Below, in pieces: positions 1 to 8,039 of a stretch of 64,000 nt of DNA. The position numbers and the translations under genes are program-made. Within the stretch, counting starts at the first letter, position 1. The number at the start of each line of letters is the position of its first letter. The stretch is from Vicinamibacteraceae bacterium. Its GTDB lineage: Bacteria; Acidobacteriota; Thermoanaerobaculia; Multivoradales; Multivoraceae. The notes under the pieces are model-generated. The model was not told where the DNA came from. It searched no databases and was given only the letters and a program-made list of their open reading frames with translations. The stretch lies in assembly GCA_012270995.1 (NCBI GenBank), contig JAAXHG010000122.1, positions 72,841 to 136,840 on the forward strand, given 5' to 3'.

Positions 1-77
1 CAGAGCAGGAGCGCGAGGAACGTTCTGTAGCGGCGGAGGATCAAGGCGTACGGCTCGGGCTCGCCGCTTCGCGGCAT
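1..77 (-). CDS. N-terminus of a putative membrane protein (cut by window edge)
   Basis: An ATG on the minus strand opens a frame that runs off the left edge after about 25 codons (begins MPRSGEPEPYALILRRY). A GGGGAAAG purine-rich stretch lies about 5 bases upstream of the ATG. The last visible residues (TFLALLL) start a hydrophobic segment, so a membrane or exported protein is likely. Too little is present to name it. Confidence 0.35.
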   Translation of the reverse strand, partial: MPRSGEPEPYALILRRYRTFLALLL

Positions 78-152
78 CCGCTTTCCCCGCGGGTCACAGT
101 CCGAGCGCCCGTCAGCGGGCGGTCGAATGTCAGACCCGCGCACCCAGTTCTC

Positions 153-1181
153 TTAGTAGCCGACCTGCTTGTCGACGACGTTGCGGAGCGGCCTGCCGGT
201 GGCGAAGCGCGTGATGTTGTCGCGCAGGAGCCGCGTCCGCCGCTCCTCGAGCCGGTCGGAGATCGTCGCCAGGTGCGGCGTGATCGTCACGTTCGACATC
301 GTCCACAGCGGGTGGCCGGTCGGCAGCGGTTCGGGATCGGTCACGTCGAGGCCGGCGGCGCGGACCTTGCCGCTTTCGAGCGCCGCGACCAGGGCGTCCG
401 TGTCGACGATCTTCCCGCGCGAGATGTTGATGAAGTACACGTCCTGCTTCATCAGCTCGAACTGGCGGGCGCCGATCAGACCCTCCGTGGCCGGCGTGTG
501 GGGAACCGACGAGAAGACGACGTCGGCCCGCGGCAGCAGGTCGTCGAGTTCGTCCGGCTTGCCGACGTAGGCGACGTCGCGGTGGATCGGTATGTCCTTG
601 GGATCGACGCCGAGCACGGTCATTCCGAAGGCGGCGGCCCGCTGTGCGATCTGGGTGCCGATGCCGCCGAGGCCGATGACCAACGCCGTCTTGCCCCGGA
701 GTTCGATCATCGGCAGCGCGCGGTCCGTGTTCCAGCCTTCCGGCATCTGGGCGTTGAACGCCTTGATGTTGCGGGTGAAGTTCAGGAGCAGGGCGAAGGC
801 GTGGTCGGCGATCTCGGGGCCCTGGATGATTTTCGCGTTGGTCAGCACGATGTCACTGTCGCGCAGGTCCGGGATCTCGAGGAAGCCCTCGACTCCGGCG
901 GAGTTGCTCTGGATCCAGCGCAGTTTGCTGTCGGCGGTCAGGTACTGCTCGACCCCCCGGTAGCCCGCGATCAGCCCGTCACAGACGTCGGGGTCGAGGT
1001 CGTCGTCGATGCCGACCAGGCTGAGGTTCTCGTGCTGGTCCTCGAGATCCGCCAGCCCGTCCATGAAGAACGCCGGCATGCACACGGTGACGGGCTGGGC
1101 GATCGCGCCGGAGGACGCGAAGAACAGGAGAAGAACGGTGAGCAGAACCGGTCGGCGATCCAGCGCTGGACGGTGGAGCAT
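153..1181 (-). CDS. Secreted D-2-hydroxyacid dehydrogenase family protein
   Basis: 342 residues. It belongs to the D-isomer-specific 2-hydroxyacid dehydrogenases, which interconvert 2-hydroxy and 2-oxo acids with NAD(P)H. The Rossmann fingerprint GLGGIGTQIAQRAAAFG lies near residues 169-185. The family signature with the substrate-binding Arg follows (NISRGKIVDTDALV), then the Glu of DPEPLP and the catalytic His region (NVTITPHLA). Unusually, residues 1-28 form a good signal peptide (hydrophobic core LLTVLLLFFASSGAIAQ), while the family is normally cytosolic. Either the enzyme is exported or the hydrophobic start is a recent addition. The nearest downstream minus-strand frame is the partial gene at the left edge. 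Confidence 0.85.
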   Translation of the reverse strand: MLHRPALDRRPVLLTVLLLFFASSGAIAQPVTVCMPAFFMDGLADLEDQHENLSLVGIDDDLDPDVCDGLIAGYRGVEQYLTADSKLRWIQSNSAGVEGFLEIPDLRDSDIVLTNAKIIQGPEIADHAFALLLNFTRNIKAFNAQMPEGWNTDRALPMIELRGKTALVIGLGGIGTQIAQRAAAFGMTVLGVDPKDIPIHRDVAYVGKPDELDDLLPRADVVFSSVPHTPATEGLIGARQFELMKQDVYFINISRGKIVDTDALVAALESGKVRAAGLDVTDPEPLPTGHPLWTMSNVTITPHLATISDRLEERRTRLLRDNITRFATGRPLRNVVDKQVGY

Positions 1182-1328
1182 GGGCGTGTCTCCCTGAGGC
1201 GATGAACGATGGCGATGAGGGGAGGACGGAGCGTACCAGCGCGCACTACGGGCGCCCGATCCAGGTGCTACGATGCCGCCGCCTTCGGCCCCTGAGACTC
1301 ACCCCAGGACCCACAGGAAGCGAGCCAG

Positions 1329-1898
1329 ATGACCACCGACGCCCTCCGCGAACGCGGCGATTCACTGGAGGATGCCTTCTTCCGCAACATGGACCGCGAA
1401 CTCATCGAGGGGTTGCGGGCGAAGAAGGAGCGCGAGGAGCAGCTCGACGATCTGGCGGCGGCTTCGGGCATCGCGCATCGCGAGGTTCTCGGCGCCCTGC
1501 TCGATGCCGGCGTGCACAGCGAGGCGCTCGTGGCGGTGGGGCTGGTGCCGCTGATCGAAGTGGCGTGGGCCGACCACGAGATGGACGCCAAGGAGCGCGA
1601 CGCCATCATGCAAGCGGCGAGGGACGCGGGCGTGACCCGGGGATCGACGGCCGCGGCACTGCTCGAGGCCTGGCTCGACCGCCGCCCGGGCGCGGTGCTG
1701 CTCGAGGCCTGGAAGAGCTACGCGACGGCACTCGTCTCGGAACTCGGCGAGGAGGACGCCGCCGCCGTACGGGGCGACATTCTCGACCGTGCGCGCGGCG
1801 TCGCGGAAGCCACGGGCGGCTTCCTGGGGCTGGTGGGCAGCGTGTCCAGGGAGGAGCGGCAGGTGCTCGACGAGCTGGCCGCGGCTCTCGGCGGCTGA
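1329..1898 (+). CDS. TerB-like helical protein
   Basis: 189 residues, mostly alpha-helical and rich in Ala, Glu and Arg, without a signal peptide. The central part (VGLVPLIEVAWADHEMDAKERDAIMQAA, residues about 75-102) has the acidic WADHEMDxxER pattern of the TerB/DUF533 fold, which binds divalent metal. The C-terminal 60 residues form further helices. An AGGAAG Shine-Dalgarno sits 9 bases before the ATG. A TACGAT -10-like hexamer lies about 60 bases upstream. It is convergent with the S14 gene and only 4 bases from it. The family assignment rests on pattern only; the function is unknown. Confidence 0.65.
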   Translation: MTTDALRERGDSLEDAFFRNMDRELIEGLRAKKEREEQLDDLAAASGIAHREVLGALLDAGVHSEALVAVGLVPLIEVAWADHEMDAKERDAIMQAARDAGVTRGSTAAALLEAWLDRRPGAVLLEAWKSYATALVSELGEEDAAAVRGDILDRARGVAEATGGFLGLVGSVSREERQVLDELAAALGG

Positions 1899-1902
1899 AG
1901 CG

Positions 1903-2208
1903 CTACCAGCTCGCCTTGATCACGCCCGGGAGCTCGCCGCGGAGAGCCAGATCCCGCAGGGCGATGCGAGACAGACCGAACTTCCGGTAGTAGCCCCGCG
2001 GCCGTCCGGTGACGGCACAGCGGTTGCGTACCCGAACCGGACTGGCGTCACGCGGCAGCTTGTTCAGGAGAAGCTGCGCCTCGAAGCGCTGCTCGGGAGG
2101 AAGGCGCTCGTCCCTGACCAGGGCGCGCAACTCTTCCCTCCGTTCCCGGTACCTCTCGACGATCTTCTTGCGGCGCTCGTTCTTGGCGACCGCTGCCTTG
2201 GTGGCCAT
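1903..2208 (-). CDS. rpsN: 30S ribosomal protein S14, zinc-free form
   Basis: 101 residues, the length of the long S14 form (E. coli S14 is 101). The C-terminal signature [21 protein letters not shown] is clear, and SW is the usual end. The zinc-ribbon CxxC pairs of the short form are absent, so this is the zinc-independent type. The start was set at the internal ATG giving [15 protein letters not shown]; longer upstream frames add only Arg-rich non-conserved sequence. The gene stands alone rather than in the L5-S14-S8 ribosomal cluster. In many bacteria a solitary zinc-free S14 is a zinc-starvation (Zur-controlled) replacement for a zinc-binding paralog; that role is inferred here and no Zur box was identified. 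Confidence 0.95.
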   Translation of the reverse strand: MATKAAVAKNERRKKIVERYRERREELRALVRDERLPPEQRFEAQLLLNKLPRDASPVRVRNRCAVTGRPRGYYRKFGLSRIALRDLALRGELPGVIKASW

Positions 2209-2413
2209 ATCTTCCGTCTTCCCTCGCGTTGCGGATGCTCGCTCTCTTGCGGTACATGCTCCCGCCGGCTTGGCCAGCGGGCGCACGAGGCGCGTACCTT
2301 AGCAGCTTTGCGCCCCGCGCGTCTCGGCCAGGGCGCGAACCGGAAGCGTGGGACAGCGGCCTGCAGAGGCGGGGCGCGGGTCTCGGACACCGGCATGCAA
2401 AGGTCCTCAAAGG

Positions 2414-2436
2414 TTCGCTAAGGAAAGTCCCTTGAC
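2414..2436 (+). promoter_or_regulatory. 23-bp motif shared with the TonB receptor promoter (-35 region)
   Basis: The motif begins TTCGCTAAG and ends CCTTGAC. It matches the sequence at 11660-11682 at 21 of 23 positions. The TTGAC at its right end could be a sigma70 -35 box for the PQQ-propeller gene starting 63 bases downstream. The conserved left part could be an activator site. No other copy was noticed. The rest of the 290-bp gap between rpsN and the next gene shows no gene. Confidence 0.5.
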
Positions 2437-2498
2437 GCCGCGGGAGGGACTCGGACAACGTGTAGCGACCGAGGACATCGGACGGGGAGGACCAGGCC

Positions 2499-4232
2499 AT
2501 GGGCGGAGCACCGCAATCGGGACGTTTCGAGCCGAGAGGAGGACGCCGGCCGATCGGAAGAGGGACGGCCACGCTGCTCGTCCTCGGCGCGATGACGTTC
2601 GGCGCGGCCGTGCAAGGCTCCGACTGGCCGCAGTGGCGCGGACCGAATCGCGACGGTCAGGCCGCCTCAGGCCAGCTCCCCGCCGAGCTTCCCGCGGTGC
2701 TCGACCAGCTCTGGAAGGTTGCTGTCGGCGGCGGTCAGTCTTCGCCCATCGTTGTCGGCGACCGCGTCTTCATCCACGCACGGCAGGGCGAGGAGGAGGT
2801 CGTGCTCGCCCTTTCGGCTTCGACCGGCGAGGAGCTCTGGCGGCAGAGCTACGCGGTCTCCTATGCGCCCAGAACCGCGGCCATCCAGTACGGCCCGGGT
2901 CCGAAGTCGACCATGCTGGCGGAAGGTGACTCGGTCTACAGCTTCGGCATCCGGGAGCGCCTTCTGGCCCTGGATGCCAGGTCGGGCGCGGTGCGCTGGG
3001 AGAAGACGTTCGACGACCTCTACGTGGAGCCCTACCCGATCTGGGGCGCCGCCTCGTCGCCGCTCATCGAGGGCAATCTGCTGATCGTGCCGATCGGCAC
3101 GACGGGCAACGAGCAGCAGGGCGACGAGGGCGCTCTGGTCGCCTACGACAAGACGACCGGCAAGGAAGTGTGGCGTGTCGACGGGCCGCCCGCGTACTCC
3201 TCGCCCATGGCGTTCGACCACGGCGGCGTGCGGCAGATCGTGACCCTGGACGACGTGTCCTTCTTCGGGGTCGGCGCCACGGACGGCGATCCGCTGTGGT
3301 CGCTCCCCTTCACGACGGCCTTCCAGCAGAACACGCCGACCACGCTCCGCTACGACGGCAACTTCATCCTCTCGGGCTACCAGTGGGGAACCGCCGCGAT
3401 CAAGGTCGAGCCGCCGGCCGAGCCGGGCGGAGCCTGGGCCGTGAGCGAGGTCTGGAAGACGACCGACGCGGAGCTCTACATGGACTCTCCGGTGCTGGTC
3501 GGCGACCACCTCTACTTCCGATCGAACAAGAGGGCGGGCACCTTCGTCTGTCTCGACCCCGCCACGGGGGAACTCGTCTGGCAGGGGCCCGGCAGGTGGG
3601 CGTCGTACGCGTCGGTGATCGCGGTTGACGACCGCCTGCTCGTGCTCACGGACGAGGCGGAACTCAAGTTGATCGCGGCGGATCCGGCCGGCTACAGGGA
3701 ACTGGCTTCCTGGGAAGTGGCCGACAGCACGACCTGGTCCCACGTGGCGCTCTCCGGGTCCCGGGTCTTCGTGAAGGACGAGGAGCACCTGGCGGCCTTC
3801 GATCTGGCTTCGACGCGGGTCACGGAGGCAGGAGACCGGCCGGCCGGGACGTCCTCCGCGCCTGCTGACGTCGCCGCCGGATCCAGGGAGGACACGGAGG
3901 CCGTGAAGGTCGCGGTGCGCGCGATGCTGAAGGCCATGGCGGAGGGCGACATGGACCTCATGTGGACCTATCTCGGCGAGGACTTCAGGTCCTACAGCGG
4001 CGCCGACAAGACCGTCTTCCGTGACTACCTCGGGTCGACCGCCGGGAGCCAGACGCCGAGCGACGAAATGCTGGTGGAGTGGGAGAACGGCACGGCCAAG
4101 GTCACCGGAACACGGTGGATCACGTCCACCGGGCTGGACTTCGGACTCGAGATGCTCGTGAACGAGCGCGACGGCGAGTGGCGCGTCACCTGGATGGACT
4201 TCGACTCCAGGCGCATCCATGGCCAGGAGTAG
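2499..4232 (+). CDS. Secreted PQQ-like beta-propeller protein with C-terminal NTF2-like domain
   Basis: 577 residues. After a signal region (hydrophobic ATLLVLGAMTFGAAVQG, about 25-41) comes DWPQWRGPNRDG, the typical opening of PQQ-like propeller proteins of Planctomycetes and Acidobacteria. Several repeats of the 'ALxxxTGExLWR' blade type follow up to about residue 440 (SASTGEELWRQ, DKTTGKEVWRV, DPATGELVWQG). Residues about 465-577 look like a SnoaL/NTF2-like cup (TEAVKVAVRAMLKAMAEGDMD...EWRVTWMDFDSRR). No catalytic dehydrogenase signature or heme motif is visible, so it may bind a ligand rather than oxidise alcohols. GGGGAGG precedes the ATG by about 9 bases. It converges on the GNAT gene, with a dispersed repeat between them. 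Confidence 0.8.
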   Translation: MGGAPQSGRFEPRGGRRPIGRGTATLLVLGAMTFGAAVQGSDWPQWRGPNRDGQAASGQLPAELPAVLDQLWKVAVGGGQSSPIVVGDRVFIHARQGEEEVVLALSASTGEELWRQSYAVSYAPRTAAIQYGPGPKSTMLAEGDSVYSFGIRERLLALDARSGAVRWEKTFDDLYVEPYPIWGAASSPLIEGNLLIVPIGTTGNEQQGDEGALVAYDKTTGKEVWRVDGPPAYSSPMAFDHGGVRQIVTLDDVSFFGVGATDGDPLWSLPFTTAFQQNTPTTLRYDGNFILSGYQWGTAAIKVEPPAEPGGAWAVSEVWKTTDAELYMDSPVLVGDHLYFRSNKRAGTFVCLDPATGELVWQGPGRWASYASVIAVDDRLLVLTDEAELKLIAADPAGYRELASWEVADSTTWSHVALSGSRVFVKDEEHLAAFDLASTRVTEAGDRPAGTSSAPADVAAGSREDTEAVKVAVRAMLKAMAEGDMDLMWTYLGEDFRSYSGADKTVFRDYLGSTAGSQTPSDEMLVEWENGTAKVTGTRWITSTGLDFGLEMLVNERDGEWRVTWMDFDSRRIHGQE

Positions 4233-4296
4233 CGACGCAGGCTCCTGGCGAGGTGGGGGCTGGGGCCAAACCTGGAGTCTGCGACAGGTTTGGCGG
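4232..4296 (+). repeat. 65-bp dispersed intergenic repeat, copy 1 (hairpin)
   Basis: It begins at the last base of the upstream stop codon and fills the gap between two convergent genes. It matches 59 of 65 bases of the inverted copy at 29077-29141. The right half is a perfect 9-bp stem (CCAAACCTG / CAGGTTTGG) with a 10-base loop. A bidirectional terminator or REP-like element is likely. Confidence 0.7.
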
Positions 4297-4298
4297 CT

Positions 4299-4946
4299 CT
4301 AGTGCCGGCGGCGGACGACCATCGCCGCTTCGGCCAGCTCGTCGAGAGTGAACCCCTGATCGCAGAGGTCCCGCAGCGCCGCTGCGACGCCGTTGCCGTG
4401 CTCCCCGGCGAGGACGTTTGGCAGGCGGTTGCGCAGGTCGCGGTCGCACCAGCGCGCGACGGTTTCGAAGCCACTGTCCTCGTAGATCGACGTGGGGTGA
4501 CCGCCCATGAAGACGCCCAGGGGACGGAAGGGAGGCACCGCCTTGGCGACGGTCGCCTCGACGCCGGCGGCGTCGGCCCAGCTCACGAACTCCTCGAGCA
4601 GCGCCACGCCGATGCCGCGTCCGTGGTAGCGGGAATCACGGGCGTCGCCGGCTTCCAACTGGCCCACGTGGTAGCAGAACAGGTTCAGCGTCCCCGGTGG
4701 CAGAGCCGGTGGATTCGCCTGACCGAAGTCGCCCCAGTACAACGGATCCATGATGCCGGCGGGAGAGCGTAGTGCCGGGTCGTAGCGGCGGAACTGGAGC
4801 TGGCCCACGTGCCGGTCTCCGTCGAAGGCGAGGATCGCGCTCGCTCCAAGGTCGGCGATACGGGCACGGACTTCGTCTTCGGTGCCCTGGCAGTCGATCG
4901 GGGCGCGGCCGACGTCGGCCATCCTCATCGGTCGGTAGTGGATCAC
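4299..4946 (-). CDS. GNAT-family N-acetyltransferase
   Basis: About 215 residues with the chosen GTG start, which gives the typical GNAT opening (M)IHYRPMRMADVG; an in-frame ATG lies 18 bases further in, and upstream extension is possible. The acetyl-CoA binding motif A is GRGIGVALLEEFVSWA, followed by FMGGHPTSIYEDSGFETVAR, the usual late strand-helix 'Y..xGF' pattern. The acceptor is unknown. It is divergent from another GNAT gene 61 bases away, but the two proteins differ, so this is not a simple recent duplication. Confidence 0.8.
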   Translation of the reverse strand: MIHYRPMRMADVGRAPIDCQGTEDEVRARIADLGASAILAFDGDRHVGQLQFRRYDPALRSPAGIMDPLYWGDFGQANPPALPPGTLNLFCYHVGQLEAGDARDSRYHGRGIGVALLEEFVSWADAAGVEATVAKAVPPFRPLGVFMGGHPTSIYEDSGFETVARWCDRDLRNRLPNVLAGEHGNGVAAALRDLCDQGFTLDELAEAAMVVRRRH

Positions 4947-5007
4947 CGCCGCCGAAGCTATCGTGTTCACATCTACGTTGATGACAACCAGGGAAGGGAG
5001 CGCAGAG

Positions 5008-5637
5008 ATGGAGATCATGCAGGCAACCGAGGCTCATGCCCAGAAGTGGGCGGACGAAGTCGCGGACCTCGTCTACGAGACCGGACCGACGACCTACGAA
5101 TACCAGTTCGGCGGCCGCGAGTACTACGACGAGATCGTGAAGGCCTCCTGGCCCGTGGCGGGTACGCTGTTCGGCTACGACTGCACGACGATCGCGGTTG
5201 AAGGCGACGAGATCCTCGCGATCGAGATCGGCTTCCGCGGCCCGGAGTTCGCCACACGCAAGAAGACGCTCGGGCCCCTGTGGGCGCCGCTGATCGAGTC
5301 GGGCCGGGTGACGAGGGAGCAGCTCGCCGAGATTGGACGGGCCGCCTATCTGTGCAGCTACCTGAATGTCGCGATTCCGTCGGCGGTCTACTACGTTCAC
5401 GCGCTCGCCGTCGTGGAGTCGCGGCGCGGTGAGGGGATCGGCAAGCAGTTGATGCAGAGGGCGATCGACGACTCGAAGAGCGAGGGTCTTCGCGGTCTGC
5501 ACCTCGACGTGCTTTCGGGCACGCCCGCGGTCCACTTCTACAACTCCCTGGGCATGGAGTGCCTGGCCGAAACGGTGGCGCCCATCCCGCACCAGCACGG
5601 CATCCCGATGGAGATGCGGATGTCGCTCGATTTCTAG
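5008..5637 (+). CDS. GNAT-family N-acetyltransferase
   Basis: 209 residues. The start at MEIMQATEAHAQKW is favoured by AAGGGAG 9 bases upstream. Motif A appears as ESRRGEGIGKQLMQRAIDDSKSEGLRGLHLDV, followed by the C-terminal VHFYNSLGMECLAET pattern typical of GNAT enzymes. A Tyr/Asp/Glu-rich N-terminus precedes it. The acceptor substrate cannot be told. Its stop codon overlaps the stop codon of the convergent membrane-protein gene by two bases. Confidence 0.85.
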   Translation: MEIMQATEAHAQKWADEVADLVYETGPTTYEYQFGGREYYDEIVKASWPVAGTLFGYDCTTIAVEGDEILAIEIGFRGPEFATRKKTLGPLWAPLIESGRVTREQLAEIGRAAYLCSYLNVAIPSAVYYVHALAVVESRRGEGIGKQLMQRAIDDSKSEGLRGLHLDVLSGTPAVHFYNSLGMECLAETVAPIPHQHGIPMEMRMSLDF

Positions 5638-7364
5638 CGGTTCGGCGCGCTGCCGGGCGGGAAGAAGAGCGTTCCCAGTCCCCTCTCCAGTTCGGCGCAG
5701 GCCGCGGCTTCGCCCATGTCGCAGGCCGTGGAGAGGAGGTCCTGGGCAAGGGGGATGTCTTTCCGTACGCCGTGGCCGTGCACATGGGCGTAGCCGAGCA
5801 GGAAGCAGCTCATGCTCTCGCCGTCCTCGCAGCCGGTTGGGAGCTGTTCGATCGCGTCGGACACACCGGCGGAGGTCATCGACACATTGCCGTCGAAGAC
5901 CGCCTGGATGACGACGTTCTGGCAGCCCTTGTGGAAGCCGCCGCGACACGCCTGGTCGAAGTAGGAGACTCCTTCCAGCGGGTCGAGCGGCACCACCTCT
6001 CCCCGATTGAACAGCACCCCCAGCATGTTGCACTCCTCGCCTCCGCCGTTGTTGCACGTGAGCTCGAGCTTCGTCACCAGGTTCTCGCAGGCGAACCGCT
6101 TGCCCTCGTCGCAGGCGGTCTGCCAGTACCTGAAGTCGTCGCCCTCGTGCGCCTGGCCGACGAAGTTCGACGCCAGCATCCAGCCGAAGAGCCCCATCCA
6201 GGCGGCCATGAAGGCGTAGTTCACGCGGCGCGGCTTCGTCGCCTGAAGCAGCGCAGAGAGGCGGAAGCTCTCCACGCGGCGCGACTTTCCGAGCCGATCG
6301 AGCAGCGGCACGCAGAGGTTGAGAACCGGTACGAACAGGAGCTTGTCGTAGAAGAGGGGGACATCGACGTGGCGGAGGAACTCGAACAGGCCGAAGACGC
6401 TCAAGCCGTACAGGGCGCCGAACACCGCGCTTCCCAGCCTGCTGCGGGGCGAGGTCGACGGATCGGTGACGAGGAGGTGCAGACCCAGGAAGACCGCGAT
6501 CGGAATGCTGGCGTCTACGAAAAAGTGGACGCCGGTGACGCTGGAGTAGACGAGGTTGGCCACGACCAGGGCGGCCGCCGCGAACAGGGTCACGATCGTC
6601 ACCGAGAAGAAGAACTGGACGACCAGACCGGCCATGAAGATCGCGACGTACATGTGGGGCGCGTTGGCCAGGGTCGTCGCGATCTCGGCGCCCCAGGTGA
6701 GATCCGTCGTCCCGGAGAGGATGAGGCCGAGCGAGAAGACCGAGAGAGCGAAGCCCGACGGATTGAAGATGTGGCGCTTGCGGCCATCCCGGTTCCAGCG
6801 GAAGAACTCCTTGCCCAGGATGCCGACTGCGATCATCGCGAACTGGAGGTAGAACCACTCGTCCTTGAAGCAAAGGAAGAAGTTCGTGCTCAGAATGATC
6901 GGAAACTGCCCGAAGCCGAGGTGCCAGGTCTTGCGCCTCGACCAGCCGACGAGCATGTCGAAGGCGTAGGCAAAGACGATCTGCGCGACGATCAGCGCCG
7001 CCTGGTGCCGCATCTGCTCCCAGTAGAGGCCCCAGTAGACGTAGATGCACGACTGGACGAAGGCCTGCACGTAGTGCGAGGGGATGAGGGAGACCTTCAG
7101 TTCCAGCTCACGGCCGTCCTGGCCGGAGTTGGCCAGAAGACGAGTCGCGGCGTCCGCGCCGCGCTGACGCACCGAAACCAGGCCTTTCCATACAAGACGA
7201 CCCTGCAGAACCGCGAGCACGGCGCAGGCGGTCCAGAGCGACCAGGTCAACTCGGTGCTCGCGCGAAACTGCGGGAGCAGTGAGAACGCAAGCAGCAGGA
7301 GGGTGAAGGACGCCGGTAGCCACCAGGCGGGCGGTAGCCGCGGGACTTCCCTGATCTTGGCCAT
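5634..7364 (-). CDS. RnfD/NqrB-like membrane protein fused to Cys-rich Sel1-like repeats
   Basis: 576 residues from the ATG giving MAKIREVPRLPP; further upstream codons overlap the divergent gene and look non-coding. Residues about 15-330 hold around ten hydrophobic segments with polar loops such as HIFNPSGFALSVFSLGL, which resembles the membrane core of RnfD/NqrB and related UnbV-type proteins. Residues about 385-570 are soluble, with Cys pairs at Sel1-like spacing (TACDEGKRFACENL, QACRGGFHKGCQNV, TGCEDGESMSCFLLG, TACDMGEAAACAEL). This resembles helical Cys-rich repeat proteins with disulfide-locked hairpins. No flavin-attachment SGAT motif was seen, so electron transport is not established. 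A TATAGT hexamer lies about 24 bases before the start. Confidence 0.7.
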   Translation of the reverse strand: MAKIREVPRLPPAWWLPASFTLLLLAFSLLPQFRASTELTWSLWTACAVLAVLQGRLVWKGLVSVRQRGADAATRLLANSGQDGRELELKVSLIPSHYVQAFVQSCIYVYWGLYWEQMRHQAALIVAQIVFAYAFDMLVGWSRRKTWHLGFGQFPIILSTNFFLCFKDEWFYLQFAMIAVGILGKEFFRWNRDGRKRHIFNPSGFALSVFSLGLILSGTTDLTWGAEIATTLANAPHMYVAIFMAGLVVQFFFSVTIVTLFAAAALVVANLVYSSVTGVHFFVDASIPIAVFLGLHLLVTDPSTSPRSRLGSAVFGALYGLSVFGLFEFLRHVDVPLFYDKLLFVPVLNLCVPLLDRLGKSRRVESFRLSALLQATKPRRVNYAFMAAWMGLFGWMLASNFVGQAHEGDDFRYWQTACDEGKRFACENLVTKLELTCNNGGGEECNMLGVLFNRGEVVPLDPLEGVSYFDQACRGGFHKGCQNVVIQAVFDGNVSMTSAGVSDAIEQLPTGCEDGESMSCFLLGYAHVHGHGVRKDIPLAQDLLSTACDMGEAAACAELERGLGTLFFPPGSAPNR

Positions 7365-7402
7365 TCGGGACCTCTTTCCCTTTGACACTATAGGGGAGGA
7401 CG

Positions 7403-7969
7403 ATGCGAGCAGAGGCGAGAAAGCGTCGGCGGCACCCATGGGCCCGAAGCGTGGTCCTGGTGCTCGTCGTGCTCGCGGCCGGGGGAGTGCTGGCGAACCG
7501 CGTTGTCCGTGACAGCCGCGCCGAAGCGGCTCTCGACGACGCCCTGGTGACGAGCCGGATTCAGGGTCGGACCCAGGAAACGAGGCGGCGCTTCGAACGC
7601 CTGATCGAGGACTACCGCGGTAGCCGGGCGGCATGGGCCGCGTACGGCCATCTGGGCGAGCTGGAGGCGCAGGACGGCAGGTTCAAGGAGGCGCGCGCCC
7701 TCTGGCAGCGGCTGGCCGAGGGCGGACCGGACGACCTGGCGGCGGACGCGGAGATGAGCCTGATCCTCCTGGACCGCGAGGAGGGCCGCCTCGAGGAACT
7801 GGCTGAGAGGTTGGAGAGCCTGGTCGAGGGTGGCGAGAGCAGCCTGCCGGAGGATGTCCTCCTGTTCGAACTCGCTCAGACCCTCGAAGGGTTGGGGCGG
7901 CACGAGGAGGCCGGCAGGATCAAGCGCTTCGAGGAGGTCGTGCCGGAGGGGCCGCGGGTACGGCGGTAG
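7403..7969 (+). CDS. Membrane-anchored TPR-like protein
   Basis: 188 residues. Residues about 17-34 are a single transmembrane or signal-anchor segment (SVVLVLVVLAAGGVLANRVV). The rest is helix-turn-helix with TPR-like periodicity (AWAAYGHLGELEAQDGRFKEARALWQRLAEGG, residues about 74-105, and a second repeat near 150-180). It probably acts as a periplasmic scaffold; the partner is unknown. GGGGAGG lies 5 bases before the ATG. It is divergent from the RnfD-like gene, with only 38 bases between them, and convergent with the amine dehydrogenase operon. Confidence 0.6.
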   Translation: MRAEARKRRRHPWARSVVLVLVVLAAGGVLANRVVRDSRAEAALDDALVTSRIQGRTQETRRRFERLIEDYRGSRAAWAAYGHLGELEAQDGRFKEARALWQRLAEGGPDDLAADAEMSLILLDREEGRLEELAERLESLVEGGESSLPEDVLLFELAQTLEGLGRHEEAGRIKRFEEVVPEGPRVRR

Positions 7970-8039
7970 CGTCGATCGGAACGGCGCTCCGAACCGGATT
8001 CGGGCAGGAGGCCCGCGCCCCGCGAGGTGGCGTCGGGCC

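Noticed and set aside
2209..2498. A further small gene between rpsN and the propeller gene
   Set aside because: Frames there are Arg-rich, lack a ribosome site and have no recognisable protein features.
4636..7050. Long minus-strand open frame of about 800 codons
   Set aside because: It is a shadow of the GNAT and RnfD-like genes in another frame, with low-complexity Arg/His/Leu composition.
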